In this document: positions 1 through 9,800 of the stretch, one piece after another
How the letters are laid out: every line of letters starts with the position of its first letter
Numbering within the stretch: position 1 is the stretch's first letter
Source of the DNA: Epilithonimonas bovis DSM 19482
Lineage (GTDB): Bacteria > Bacteroidota > Bacteroidia > Flavobacteriales > Weeksellaceae
Assembly (NCBI RefSeq): GCF_900108115.1
Contig: NZ_FTPU01000021.1
Location: 1 to 57,573 of the forward strand
Direction: 5' to 3'
DNA: 57,573 nucleotides
Notes under the pieces: generated by a model
Told to the model about the DNA's origin: nothing
What the model saw: only the letters and a program-made list of their open reading frames with translations
Database searches by the model: none
Position numbers and translations under genes: made by a program

Positions 1-293
1 TTGATAATCAAAGCATTGTTTTCACGGATAAAAGCACATCATACGTTGATATTTCAGATTTTGTTGAACTTCATATCACCGAAAAATCTGATAAAGAAAC
101 TACCAACGAAACCTTAAAATGGGTTCACATCACCATCAGCAATGCTAAAAGAAATCTATTGGGAAATTATCATAAAATCAAAAGAAAATATCTTCAATTG
201 TATCTCAACGAATTTATTTACAAACTAAATCGAAGATATTTCGGAGACAAACTATTCGAAAGGCTCATTATTGCTAATATTACAGCAGTATGA
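1..293 (+). mobile_element. Right part of an insertion sequence (IS1595 type), truncated by the window edge
   Basis: Inferred only from the transposase tail. No terminal inverted repeat or target duplication can be assigned because the other end is missing. Confidence 0.55.
3..293 (+). CDS. IS1595-family (ISXO2-like) transposase, C-terminal fragment
   Basis: An open frame enters from the left edge and stops at TGA 291-293, giving about 96 residues. It contains NAKRNLLGNYHKIKRKYL followed by a Tyr/Leu/Asn-rich tail with KLNRRYFG. This is the typical C-terminus of ISXO2-like DDE transposases of the IS1595 family, including the late N-A-K-R and Y-L-N-E-F motifs. The catalytic core lies outside the window, so whether the element is intact cannot be told. 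The next gene has its own promoter 36 bases downstream, so the element probably ends between 294 and 330, although I cannot identify its terminal inverted repeat. The family call rests on recalled motifs. Confidence 0.8.
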   Translation, partial: DNQSIVFTDKSTSYVDISDFVELHITEKSDKETTNETLKWVHITISNAKRNLLGNYHKIKRKYLQLYLNEFIYKLNRRYFGDKLFERLIIANITAV

Positions 294-328
294 TTAAAAA
301 CGGATATACATAAAATTTTTTCAATATT

Positions 329-360
329 TTGATGTTTATTGAAATAAAATTTTAATTTTG
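329..360 (+). promoter_or_regulatory. Promoter of the beta-barrel protein gene
   Basis: TAATTTTG (353-360) matches the Bacteroidota -7 consensus TAnnTTTG, and a TTG at 329-331 lies 21 bases upstream. The predicted leader is about 50 nt, AT-rich and without a Shine-Dalgarno. Confidence 0.6.
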
Positions 361-420
361 TAGTATTAATTGAATGTTAACGAAATTATCATCATAATTA
401 ATAATTTAAAATAACAAACT

Positions 421-978
421 ATGAAAAAATTATTTTTAGCAGCTGCTATAGCTGTTTTTGGATTGTCTAATGCACAAACTTTTGGCTTGAAAGCTGGAGC
501 TAATGTTTCCAGTGTTTCTAACTCTGATGACAGCAAAGCAAAATTTGGTTTCTATGGTGGTGCATTTGTCAATGTACCATTGTCAGCATCGTTTAATATC
601 CAACCAGAGGTACTTTACAGTGGTAAGGGAGTTAAAGCAGATGGCTCTGCAGATACTACTTTAAGCCTAGACTATATCTCTGTGCCAGTGATGTTCCAGT
701 ACAAGGCTACACCACAGTTTTACTTGGAAGCGGGTCCGGAATTTAGCTTTTTAATCAGTTCAAAACTTAAATCTGGAGGGCATTCATTAGATGTTAAAGA
801 TGGATTTAACGGCTTCGATTTTGGTGTTGGTTTGGGTATTGGATATGATTTTACATCCAACTTTGGAGCCAACATAAGATATGTTGCAGGCGTTACTGAT
901 ATTGTTAAAAATAACAATGGTGATTCATCCAAAAATGGCGTTTTCCAATTTGGGCTTACCTATAAGTTTGCCAAGTAA
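421..978 (+). CDS. Outer-membrane beta-barrel protein (OMP_b-brl / PorT-like)
   Basis: This 185-residue protein starts with a Sec signal peptide (MKKLFLAAAIAVFGLSNAQ, cleavage after residue 18 or 19). The mature part is glycine-rich with alternating hydrophobic residues, ends in an aromatic strand (FQFGLTYKFAK), and opens with FGLKAGANVS. This is the pattern of the small 8-stranded porin-like barrels annotated as outer membrane beta-barrel protein or PorT family in Flavobacteriia. It should sit in the outer membrane; no substrate can be read from the sequence. It is monocistronic, with its own promoter upstream and a strong terminator directly downstream. It lies immediately beside an IS element, which has not disrupted it. 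Confidence 0.85.
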   Translation: MKKLFLAAAIAVFGLSNAQTFGLKAGANVSSVSNSDDSKAKFGFYGGAFVNVPLSASFNIQPEVLYSGKGVKADGSADTTLSLDYISVPVMFQYKATPQFYLEAGPEFSFLISSKLKSGGHSLDVKDGFNGFDFGVGLGIGYDFTSNFGANIRYVAGVTDIVKNNNGDSSKNGVFQFGLTYKFAK

Positions 979-1000
979 ACAGTAATGTTTTTATAAAATT

Positions 1001-1027
1001 AAGCCGCTCATCCGAGCGGTTTTTTTT
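1001..1027 (+). terminator. Rho-independent terminator of the barrel protein gene
   Basis: Stem CCGCTC/GAGCGG (1004-1009 with 1014-1019), 4-nt loop, followed by eight T. Confidence 0.9.
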
Positions 1028-1054
1028 ATGCCAATTATCAGGGCAAGATCATTT

Positions 1055-1083
1055 TTTGGCCTCATAAAAAAGTTGTATTTTCG
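1055..1083 (+). promoter_or_regulatory. Probable promoter of the transketolase genes
   Basis: TATTTTCG (1076-1083) is one base away from TAnnTTTG, with TTTG at 1055-1058, 17 bases upstream. The start codon follows 21 bases later. Confidence 0.45.
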
Positions 1084-1104
1084 CCAGAAAGTAAATCTAA
1101 TAAA

Positions 1105-1956
1105 ATGAGCAAATCAATCGAAGAGCTGAAAGGCCTTTCTACGCAAATCAGAAGAGATATTCTGAGAATGGTTCATGCTGTAAATAGTGGCCATCCCGGA
1201 GGATCATTGGGATGTACGGAGTTTTTCGTAGCACTTTACGGAGATGTTATGAATTATAAACTCCCCTTCACTATGGAAGGTAAAAACGAAGATCTTTTTT
1301 TCCTTTCCAACGGCCATATTTCACCTGTGTTTTATAGTACACTGGCCAGATTTGGTTTTTTTCCGGTAGCAGAATTGGCTACATTCAGAAAACTGAACTC
1401 CAGACTGCAGGGGCACCCGACAACCCATGAAGGATTGCCTGGTATAAGAGTAGCTTCGGGATCATTAGGGCAGGGGCTTTCGGTTGCTTTAGGCGCAGCC
1501 CAGGGTAAAAAGCTGGATCATGATGATGCACTGGTTTATACATTGCATGGTGATGGCGAACTGCAGGAAGGTCAGGTTTGGGAAGCTTTTATGTACGCAG
1601 CGGCAAAAAAAGTAGACAATATTATTTCAACGATAGATTACAATGGCAGGCAGATAGATGGTGATACCGATGATGTCTTGTCTTTGGGTGATCTGCATGC
1701 CAAGCTGGAAGCGTTTGGATGGTTGGTATTAGAAGAAAAAAATGGTAACGATCTGGAAGCGGTAATTGCCATTCTTGAGAAGGCAAAATCCGAAACCGGA
1801 AAAGGTAAACCAGTGGTGATACTACTTCATACAGAGATGGGACAAGGTGTAGATTATATGATGGGCAGCCACTCTTGGCATGGCAAAGCGCCAAATGATG
1901 AGCAATTGGAAAGGGCATTACAACAATTAGCATTAGACGAAGTATCTGATTATTAA
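1105..1956 (+). CDS. Transketolase, N-terminal (thiamine diphosphate-binding) subunit
   Basis: This 283-residue protein forms the PP-module of transketolase. It has the substrate-site histidines in SGHPGG (28-33) and QGHPT (102-106), and the thiamine-diphosphate/Mg motif beginning GDGELQEG (149-156) and ending at Asn180 in IDYN. Together with the next gene it equals one full-length transketolase, catalysing transfer of two-carbon ketol units in the non-oxidative pentose phosphate pathway in the cytoplasm. The split arrangement is known from Bacteroidota, archaea and some Firmicutes. The second subunit gene follows after 69 bases on the same strand with no terminator between, so the two are very likely co-transcribed. 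The start ATG at 1105 has an AT-rich leader. Confidence 0.95.
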   Translation: MSKSIEELKGLSTQIRRDILRMVHAVNSGHPGGSLGCTEFFVALYGDVMNYKLPFTMEGKNEDLFFLSNGHISPVFYSTLARFGFFPVAELATFRKLNSRLQGHPTTHEGLPGIRVASGSLGQGLSVALGAAQGKKLDHDDALVYTLHGDGELQEGQVWEAFMYAAAKKVDNIISTIDYNGRQIDGDTDDVLSLGDLHAKLEAFGWLVLEEKNGNDLEAVIAILEKAKSETGKGKPVVILLHTEMGQGVDYMMGSHSWHGKAPNDEQLERALQQLALDEVSDY

Positions 1957-2025
1957 CTAAAAAAATGATTTAATTCTATTTAGTCTTATATCATTTATCA
2001 ATTATCATTCTTCAAATATCAAATA

Positions 2026-2979
2026 ATGAAATATACATATACAGAAAAAAAAGATACAAGATCTGGTTTTGGAGCTGGTTTAGCAGAACTGGCTGATAAA
2101 AATCCTAATGTGGTTGCCCTTTGTGCTGATCTCATTGGTTCTCTTAAGATGGAGAAATTTATAGAAAAAGCACCGGAGCGTTTCTTCCAGACAGGGATTG
2201 CTGAAGCCAACATGATTGGTTTAGCCGCTGGACTTACCATCAATGGGAAAATTCCTTTTGCAGGAACATTCGCTAATTTTGCGACATCCAGAGTTTATGA
2301 TCAGATCCGTCAATCAATTGCATATTCAGGCAAGAATGTGAAAATTGCAGCATCGCATGCCGGTCTTACTTTGGGAGAAGACGGCGCCACGCATCAGGTT
2401 TTGGAAGACATCGGGATGATGAAGATGCTTCCCGGTATGACGGTTATTAATCCTTGTGATTATAATCAGACCAAGGCGGCTACTTTGGCAGCAGCGGAGC
2501 ACAACGGGCCTGTTTATCTAAGATTTGGGCGTCCTGTGGTTCCTGTTTTTATTCCTGAAGATATGCCTTTTGAGATTGGGAAAGGAATCCTTTTGCAGGA
2601 AGGTACAGATGTTACCATTGTGGCTACCGGCCATTTGGTATGGGAATCATTGCTGGCAGCTGAAGAACTTGAAAAAGAAGGGATCTCTTGTGAGATTATC
2701 AATATCCATACAATCAAACCTCTGGATGAAGAGATTATTCTGAAATCTGTAGAAAAAACCGGTAAGCTGGTAACAGCTGAGGAACATAATTTTCTGGGTG
2801 GTTTGGGAGAATCTGTTGCCGGAGTTTTGGCAAGAAAAAGGCCAACACCACAGGAATTTGTTGCTGTTAATGATACATTTGGTGAGTCCGGGACACCGGC
2901 GGAACTGATGAAAAAATATCAGGTAGATGCCGAAGCCGTGATAAAAGCCGTTAAAAGAATTATTGAGCGTACCAAGTAA
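2026..2979 (+). CDS. Transketolase, C-terminal (Pyr-module) subunit
   Basis: This 317-residue protein carries the pyrimidine-binding module plus the transketolase C-terminal domain. The catalytic glutamate that activates the cofactor is in TGIAEANM (E60). The middle part has HAGLTLGEDGATHQ, matching the Pyr-module substrate loop. It completes the enzyme begun by the preceding gene; the active site forms at the interface of the two chains. The 69-base gap holds a repetitive ATTATCA-rich string rather than a promoter. A perfect 9-bp terminator follows 23 bases after the stop, ending the unit. The call is firm; only the symbol is withheld, because naming of split transketolases varies. Confidence 0.95.
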   Translation: MKYTYTEKKDTRSGFGAGLAELADKNPNVVALCADLIGSLKMEKFIEKAPERFFQTGIAEANMIGLAAGLTINGKIPFAGTFANFATSRVYDQIRQSIAYSGKNVKIAASHAGLTLGEDGATHQVLEDIGMMKMLPGMTVINPCDYNQTKAATLAAAEHNGPVYLRFGRPVVPVFIPEDMPFEIGKGILLQEGTDVTIVATGHLVWESLLAAEELEKEGISCEIINIHTIKPLDEEIILKSVEKTGKLVTAEEHNFLGGLGESVAGVLARKRPTPQEFVAVNDTFGESGTPAELMKKYQVDAEAVIKAVKRIIERTK

Positions 2980-3002
2980 ATATTTGCGGTCTCACGTAGT
3001 CT

Positions 3003-3031
3003 AATCCACCATTTTTTGGTGGATTTTTTTT
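3003..3031 (+). terminator. Rho-independent terminator after transketolase
   Basis: Perfect stem AATCCACCA/TGGTGGATT (3003-3011 with 3017-3025), 5-nt T loop, then a T run. Confidence 0.92.
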
Positions 3032-3084
3032 GTAATATTTGTTTTACAATAGGGTGATTTCACATTGTTTATAAACCATAATAT

Positions 3085-3116
3085 AAAAAAAAACGCTCCA
3101 GAAAAATCTGGAACGT
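3085..3116 (-). terminator. Rho-independent terminator of ahcY
   Basis: On the minus strand, TCCAGA/TCTGGA (97-102 with 107-112 in 3000s numbering) extended by ACG/CGT around one mismatch, followed by nine T (the A run at 3085-3093). Confidence 0.85.
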
Positions 3117-3164
3117 CTTTAAGCATTTTTCGTCATCCATCTTCCGACTTCTGACCTCCTGCAT

Positions 3165-4478
3165 TTAGTATCTGTAATATTCCGGTTTGAAAGGCCCTTC
3201 CACAGGAACACCAATATAGTTAGCTTGCTCCTGGGAAAGCGTTTCCAGCTCAACACTTAATTTTTTAAGGTGAAGCGCGGCCACTTTTTCATCAAGATGT
3301 TTTGGCAACATATAAACTTCGTTGTTATAAGCTGAAGAGTTGGTCCAAAGTTCGATCTGAGCCAAAGTCTGATTAGAGAACGAGTTGGACATTACAAATG
3401 ATGGGTGACCAGTTGCACAGCCAAGGTTTACCAGACGGCCTTCTGCAAGGATAATGATCTCTTTGCCTTCTACGTTGTAAATGTCAACCTGAGGCTTAAC
3501 TTCTGATTTTGTAGAACCATAATTTCCGTTTAACCAGGCCATATCAATCTCATTGTCGAAGTGGCCAATGTTACAAACGATGGTTTTATCTTTCATTTTA
3601 AGGAAATGTTCCTTTCTTACAATATTGAAGTTACCAGTCGTTGTAATGACGATATCCGCGTTGTCAACTACAGTATCCAGTCTTTTCACTTCGTAGCCAT
3701 CCATAGCAGCCTGCAGTGCGCAGATTGGGTCAATCTCGGTTACGGTAACAATAGAACCGGCTCCACGGAAAGACGCCGCAGTACCCTTGCCTACGTCGCC
3801 GTATCCGCAAACAACCACTCTTTTACCAGCCAACATTACATCGGTAGCTCTTCTAATGGCATCTACTGCAGATTCTCTACATCCGTATTTGTTATCAAAT
3901 TTTGATTTGGTTACCGAATCATTCACGTTGATGGCAGGGATTACCAAAGTCCCGTTTTTCATTCTTTCATACAATCTGTGGACACCAGTTGTAGTCTCTT
4001 CGGAAAGCCCTTTGATATCTTTTGTGAATTCCGGATATTTATCAAAAACCATATTGGTCAAATCACCACCATCATCCAAAATCATATTCAATGGTTTTCT
4101 GTCCTCACCAAAGAATAGCGTCTGCTCGATACACCAGTCAAATTCTTCTTCGTTAAGGCCTTTCCAAGCATAAACAGGAATACCGGCAGCAGCAATTGCC
4201 GCAGCAGCGTGATCCTGGGTAGAGAAGATGTTGCAAGAAGACCAGGTTACTTCAGCACCTAGAGCAACCAGGGTTTCTATCAAAACGGCAGTCTGAATGG
4301 TCATGTGGAGACACCCTGCGATTCTGGCACCTTTTAATGGTTGAGACGGGCCATATTCTTCACGGATGGCCATTAGCCCAGGCATTTCGGCTTCTGCCAG
4401 AGTAATCTCTTTTCTTCCCCATTCGGCTAAGCTAATATCCTTAACTTTATAAGGAACGTATTGTGTTGTTGTGCTCAT
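3165..4478 (-). CDS. ahcY: Adenosylhomocysteinase (S-adenosyl-L-homocysteine hydrolase)
   Basis: Reversibly splits S-adenosylhomocysteine into adenosine and homocysteine, removing the product inhibitor of methyltransferases in the activated methyl cycle. The 437-residue product has the Rossmann NAD motif CGYGDVGKG (about 224-232), the substrate region [13 protein letters not shown], and the family C-terminus [10 protein letters not shown] place the start at ATG 4478 (protein beginning MSTTTQYV). An upstream in-frame ATG at 4514 would add 12 residues, but it would lie inside the -7 box. It is monocistronic, divergent from the HugZ-like gene, with a terminator at 3085-3116. Length and motifs are normal. 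Confidence 0.97.
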   Translation of the reverse strand: MSTTTQYVPYKVKDISLAEWGRKEITLAEAEMPGLMAIREEYGPSQPLKGARIAGCLHMTIQTAVLIETLVALGAEVTWSSCNIFSTQDHAAAAIAAAGIPVYAWKGLNEEEFDWCIEQTLFFGEDRKPLNMILDDGGDLTNMVFDKYPEFTKDIKGLSEETTTGVHRLYERMKNGTLVIPAINVNDSVTKSKFDNKYGCRESAVDAIRRATDVMLAGKRVVVCGYGDVGKGTAASFRGAGSIVTVTEIDPICALQAAMDGYEVKRLDTVVDNADIVITTTGNFNIVRKEHFLKMKDKTIVCNIGHFDNEIDMAWLNGNYGSTKSEVKPQVDIYNVEGKEIIILAEGRLVNLGCATGHPSFVMSNSFSNQTLAQIELWTNSSAYNNEVYMLPKHLDEKVAALHLKKLSVELETLSQEQANYIGVPVEGPFKPEYYRY

Positions 4479-4511
4479 ATTTATAATTATGATATTTATA
4501 AAATTAAACCG

Positions 4512-4519
4512 CAAAATTA
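4512..4519 (-). promoter_or_regulatory. -7 box of ahcY
   Basis: Reads TAATTTTG on the minus strand, 33 bases before ATG. It overlaps the in-frame upstream ATG (4514), which argues for the shorter start. Confidence 0.55.
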
Positions 4520-4610
4520 CAACTAATAATCAAAATATAAAAACAGAGAAACGGGTTTGTATTGTGATAATAATTATTGTAATAATTTATTTATTTTAAT
4601 TCTAAATAAC

Positions 4611-4618
4611 TATTTTTG
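4611..4618 (+). promoter_or_regulatory. -7 box of the HugZ-like gene
   Basis: TATTTTTG matches TAnnTTTG, 20 bases before the ATG. No convincing -33 TTG was found at normal spacing. Confidence 0.5.
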
Positions 4619-4638
4619 AAATAATTAAGCTACACATT

Positions 4639-5163
4639 ATGAACGAACAAACTCAGGAGGCACAGAGACAGGCAAAACCAGTTGCTCCAAAAGTGAAAGA
4701 ATTAATAGACAGAACCCAAAGTGTTATCCTTGCAACAGTAGATGCAGAAGGTAATCCCAATTCCAGCTACGCTCCTTTTGTGGAAATTGATAACAGGTTC
4801 TACATTTTGGTATCTTTTATGGCAAGACATACCAAGAATCTGGCAGAAGGAAGGAAAACATCGGTTATGCTGATAGAAGATGAATCTGCGACCAAACAGA
4901 TCTACGCCAGAGAACGTCTGACGATAGAAGCCATACCTTCCCAAATCGCAAGAGATACGGATGAATGGAAAACAATTGCTTCAAAACTAAAAGAAAGACA
5001 CGGTAAAATCATAGATATCCTGGATGAAATGACCGATTTTATCATGATTGCGCTTAATCCTGTAAAAGGTGCCTATGTCAATGGTTTTGGAAGTGCCTAT
5101 TTCGTCAATGAAAATATGGAAATCCTGGAACACCGTAACGACCAGAATCACCAGACAAAATAA
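4639..5163 (+). CDS. HugZ-like heme-utilization / PNPOx-fold protein
   Basis: The 174-residue product has the split-barrel flavin-binding fold of pyridoxamine 5'-phosphate oxidase relatives. It opens with a helical segment, then SVILATVDAEGNPNSSYAPF, and ends with a region containing AYVNGFGSAY. That last pattern is what HugZ-family proteins show near their heme-binding C-terminus. HugZ members degrade or bind heme to release iron in the cytoplasm. Without a ferric uptake gene next to it the role is inferred from family resemblance alone; a generic pyridoxamine-oxidase-like protein is the alternative. It is monocistronic and shares a bidirectional terminator with the convergent efflux operon. 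Confidence 0.75.
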   Translation: MNEQTQEAQRQAKPVAPKVKELIDRTQSVILATVDAEGNPNSSYAPFVEIDNRFYILVSFMARHTKNLAEGRKTSVMLIEDESATKQIYARERLTIEAIPSQIARDTDEWKTIASKLKERHGKIIDILDEMTDFIMIALNPVKGAYVNGFGSAYFVNENMEILEHRNDQNHQTK

Positions 5164-5204
5164 TCCAAAAGAAAGCAAAAAAGGATAGGTTTCTGATAAA
5201 ATGC

Positions 5205-5237
5205 GAAAGGCTCAGTTTTTTACAAACTGAGCCTTTC
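5205..5237. terminator. Bidirectional terminator between the HugZ-like gene and the RND operon
   Basis: Perfect 14-bp stem (5205-5218 with 5224-5237; core GGCTCAG/CTGAGCC), 5-nt loop. T-rich tracts lie on both sides, so it can stop both convergent units. Confidence 0.93.
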
Positions 5238-5263
5238 TTTATAGAGAGAAAAATGAATGCTTT

Positions 5264-6844
5264 TTATTTCCAGCCGCCACCTAAGCTTTTGTAGATATCT
5301 ACAACGGTGCTCAACTGTCTTTCTTTCGCTTCGATGAGTTCCATTTTGGCATCCAGAGCATCACGCTGGTTCATCAGAACCTCAAGATAATCTGCCCGCG
5401 AGTTGCGGAAAAGCTGATTGGCAATGTCAATCCCTTCGTCAAGAGCCTTAGATTCTTTGGCCTTCATCTGATAATACTGATCCAGGTTTTTGATCGCAGA
5501 CATCTGGTTGGTAATATCCAGGTAAGCACTCAGGATGGTTTTATCATATTCGTACAATGCCTGGATCTGCCTTGCATCAGCAGATTTGAACTGCGCCTGT
5601 ATAGCACTCTTGTTAATCAGTGGACCTGCCAGTTCCCCGGCCAGATTGTAAGCAATAGATTCCGGCATTTTTACCAGATACGACGGTTTAAAAGCTTCCA
5701 GACCCAATGTCGCATTGATGTCAAGGCTTGGGTAAAATTCTTTTCTCGCTGCTTCCACATCCAGCTGCGCAGACTTTAGTTCAAGTTCTGCCTGTTTAAT
5801 ATCGGGACGGTTTGCCAATAATTGAGACGGGATGCCTGTGTAAACCGTTTGCGGAACAATCGTCATAAAGCTTTCCTTTGCTCTTACGATCGGCTGAGGA
5901 TATCTTCCCAACAAAGCATTGATCTGGTTTTCCTTTTCCGTAATCTGCTGTTTAAGATCATACTCTGTGGCATTGGATTTTGCCAGTTCAGCCTCAAATT
6001 TTTTCACAGCCAGTTCCGTTGCCGCCATCGCCTGTTTCTGGATTTTGGCAATCTCCAGCGCTTTTTTCTGCAAATCAATGTACTGATGGATAATATCCAG
6101 TTGATTATCAAGCGAAAGCAGTCCGTAATAGTTGTCAGCCACCTCTGCAATCAGGCTTGATAAAACAAAATTCTTACCCTCTACCGTTGACAGGTAATGT
6201 GCCACAGCCGATTGTTTCTCGGTTCTCAGCTTGTGCCAGATATCTACTTCCCAGTCTGCTACCAGGCCGCCTTCAAAATTACCCAGCGGATCAGGCATAT
6301 CTTTCCCAGGTTTTATTTCAGTCGTGGCATCGCCGGCACCTTCAGAGGTATATCTGCCGGCTTTGCTAACGCCGGCACCTAGTTTTGCTGCAACAGTAGG
6401 GCTAAGCCGGCCGTTTTTGTACATTACGTCGCTTTTCGCAACCTCAATCTGCTGAAGGGTAATCAGGAGGTCCTGATTGTTCTTAAGTGCTTCATCAATT
6501 AGATTAACGAGGTTAGGATCGGTAAAAAACTGTTTCCATGGCGTAAGCCCGGAATTATTTTCGGAGGCAGTTTGGTCTTCAAAACTCTGAGGCAAAGTCT
6601 CCTTCACCCGATCCTGGATTTTGGTAGCCATCGGTGCTTTACATCCAATCAGTATTAATGACACAGCTGCAATGACCCAGATATTTTTGGGCAGCTTAAT
6701 CCGCCTTCCGCTCCCAATCTTTTGTTCGTCGTTCCTCCTCACAAAAGGATTTCCGCTCAAGTCGGGCTGCGGGTTTAGCTTATCTGTTTCGGGTAGATCC
6801 ATATATAATGGGTTTATATCTTTATTGATCTTCAAATTTTCCAT
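5264..6844 (-). CDS. RND efflux outer-membrane factor, lipoprotein (OprM/NodT family)
   Basis: This is a TolC-type channel that connects the inner-membrane RND pump to the outside. It has two outer-membrane efflux repeats with long helical stretches rich in Ala/Gln/Lys, and the family signature LLANRPDI followed by AELELKSAQ. A lipobox-like LILIGC with Cys68 and a preceding hydrophobic stretch (NIWVIAAVSL) indicate a lipid-anchored protein. The start is uncertain: ATG 6844 overlaps the end of the pump gene by 23 bases, suggesting translational coupling, but leaves an unusually long 50-residue polar region before the signal. Alternatives are ATG 6802 or GTG 6742. It is the last gene of the adaptor-pump-channel operon. 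Confidence 0.9.
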   Translation of the reverse strand: MENLKINKDINPLYMDLPETDKLNPQPDLSGNPFVRRNDEQKIGSGRRIKLPKNIWVIAAVSLILIGCKAPMATKIQDRVKETLPQSFEDQTASENNSGLTPWKQFFTDPNLVNLIDEALKNNQDLLITLQQIEVAKSDVMYKNGRLSPTVAAKLGAGVSKAGRYTSEGAGDATTEIKPGKDMPDPLGNFEGGLVADWEVDIWHKLRTEKQSAVAHYLSTVEGKNFVLSSLIAEVADNYYGLLSLDNQLDIIHQYIDLQKKALEIAKIQKQAMAATELAVKKFEAELAKSNATEYDLKQQITEKENQINALLGRYPQPIVRAKESFMTIVPQTVYTGIPSQLLANRPDIKQAELELKSAQLDVEAARKEFYPSLDINATLGLEAFKPSYLVKMPESIAYNLAGELAGPLINKSAIQAQFKSADARQIQALYEYDKTILSAYLDITNQMSAIKNLDQYYQMKAKESKALDEGIDIANQLFRNSRADYLEVLMNQRDALDAKMELIEAKERQLSTVVDIYKSLGGGWK

Positions 6845-9800
6845 CGTGTTCGTAAGGCTTAGTGTTTTCTGTAAATGGATGTTCTTCTTCGTAATAAGTC
6901 AGTTTGGTTTTGGCTGCTATATTGGCGAAGATGTAGTATAAACCAGGGATAATCATCAGTCCGAAAACCGTTCCTATAAGCATACCACCAGCTGCTGCCG
7001 TACCGATCGTTCTGTTACCAATTGCACCAGGCCCAGTAGCCAAAGCCAACGGAATCAACCCGGCGATGAAGGCAAATGATGTCATCAGGATCGGACGGAA
7101 TCTAAGTGCCGCACCTTGCAATGCCGCATCTCTGGTAGATAATCCTTCTTCGGCTTTCTTCTGTACCGCAAATTCGACAATCAGCACGGCATTTTTACCG
7201 AGGAGCCCGATGAGCATTACCATGGCCACCTGTGCATAGATGTTATTCTCTAATCCAAACAAATAAAGGCAGAAAAATGCACCAAATATCCCTGTTGGTA
7301 ATGAGAAAATAATTGGCAAAGGCAAAACAAAACTCTCATACTGCGCAGAAAGTATCAGGTAAACAAAGCCCAAACATACAAGGAAGATGTATATGGCCTC
7401 ATTACCTCTGGACACTTCGTCTTTAGAAATCCCGGCCCAGTCGATCCCAAATCCTCTTGGTAAAGTTTTGTCCGCCACTTCCTGAATGGCTTTGATCGCA
7501 TCTCCGGAACTATAGCCCGGTGCCGGTGTTCCGCTCACTTCGGATGAGTTGTACATGTTATGCCGAGTAATTTCGGATAGGCCGTACACTTTTTCAAGGT
7601 GCATAAAAGCGGAGTAGGGTACCATTTGACCTTTGTCATTTTTAACAAAAAGTTTGAGAAGGTCTTCTGGCAAGGCTCTGTACTGAGGGCCGGCCTGTAC
7701 AATCACTTTATATGGCCTGTCAAAACGGATAAAACTGGTCTCATAATCGGAACCGATCAAAGTGGACAGGTTATCCATCGCTTTCTCTATGGTTACGCCT
7801 TTTTGCTCCGCAAGATCATTATCGATTTTCAGCATATACTGCGGAAAACTTGCAGAATAAAAGGTAAAGGCAGAACCTAGTTCCGGGCGTTTTTTCAGTT
7901 CGCGGACAAAGTCGTTGCTGACCTGTTCCATTTTGTGATAATCACCACTTCCGGCTTTATCCAGCAATCTTAATTCGAACCCTCCGGCAGCACCATATCC
8001 TGGGATAGATGGCGGTTGGAAAAATTCGATATTCGCACCGGGAATATTTTTAGCTTTTTCCTCCAGTTGCTCTATAATTTCTGCGGCAGATTCTTTTCTT
8101 TCGTCCCATTTTTTGAGGTTAATCAAACAGGTTCCTGAGTTAGAACCTGTACCTTCTGTCAGTACCTCATAACCGGCTAATGATGATACAGATGCGACAC
8201 CGTCAATCCCTTCTGAGGCTTTTTGTAACTGTAATGCAATCTGATTGGTTCTTTCTAATGTAGATCCCGGCGGCGTCTGGATAATGGCATAGATCATACC
8301 CTGGTCTTCACTCGGGATAAAACCAGTTGGCAGTTTGTTGCTTAGGAAAAATACTCCCAAACAAAATACCAATAACAGTGGCAATGTTACCATTTTTCTG
8401 GTGACTACCTTAGTCAATAAATTATGATATTTACTAGCTCCGATGGTGAAAAGGTTATTGAAACCATCCAAAAACCGATTGATTGGTGTTCTTTTTCTCT
8501 CTTTGCCATGATGGCTTCTCAGAAATAACGCACAGAGTGCCGGAGTCAGTGTCAATGCTACTATCCCGGAGAGGATAATCGCTGAAACCATAGTTATCGA
8601 AAACTGACGGTAGAAAACACCCACTGGACCAGACATAAATGCTACCGGAATAAAAACCGATGCCATTACCAAAGTGATGGCAATAATAGCACCACTGATC
8701 TCATGCATGGCTTCTTCGGTGGCCTTGAGTGGCGAGAGATGTTTTTCCTCCATCTTGGCATGAACGGCTTCTATCACAACGATCGCATCATCCACCACAA
8801 TACCGATGGCCATTACCAAAGCAAATAATGAAATCAAATTCAGGGTAATCCCAAAGGCAGACATCACTGCAAAAGTACCAATCAATGATACCGGAACGGC
8901 AATCGTCGGCACTAGTGTTGAGCGCCAGTCACCAAGGAAAAGGAACACCACAATGGCTACTAATATAAAGGCCTCGAACAAAGTGTGGACTACTTTTTCT
9001 ATAGATGCATCCAAAAATCGGGAAACGTCATAAGAGATCTCATAATGCATGCCTTTTGGAAAAGACTTTTGAAGATCGGTCATCAATGCTTTCACATTTT
9101 TGATAACATCACTTGCGTTGGAACCGTAAGACTGCTTAAGCGTGATGGCAGCAGACGGTTTACCGTTAAGTGTAGAGTAGATGTCATACATTGATGAACC
9201 AAACTCTATATCTGCTACATCTTTCAGTCTTACAAACTCACCATTTGGGTTAGATTTGAGGATGATGTTGCCATAATCTTTTTCATTACTGAAACGACCT
9301 GGATATTTTAAAATATACTCAAAAGACTGAGAACGTTTACCGGAACTTTCACCGGTTTTTCCCGGTGATGCCTCCAAACTCTGTTCGTTAAGTGCCTCCA
9401 TCACTTCGTCTGACGAGATGCCGTAAGCCGTCATTCGGTCAGGTTTTAGCCAAATACGCATCGCATATTCCCTTGTACCAAGGATGTCGGCAAAACCAAC
9501 GCCGTTTACCCTTTTCAATTCAGACATGACATTAATATCCGCATAGTTGAAAAGGAATTTCTGATCCGCTTTTGGGTCGTCACTGTACAAGTTGATATAC
9601 ATCAGCATGTTTGGTTCTTCCCGGCTGATTTTTACACCTTCCCGAACTACTAATGGCGGAAGTTTATTAACCACGGATGATACACGGTTTTGGACATTCA
9701 CGGCGGCTACATTGGGATCTGTACCCAAATCAAAAACCACCTGAATATTGGCCTCGCCGTCATTACCTGCACTGGAGGTCATATACTTCATACCAGGGAT

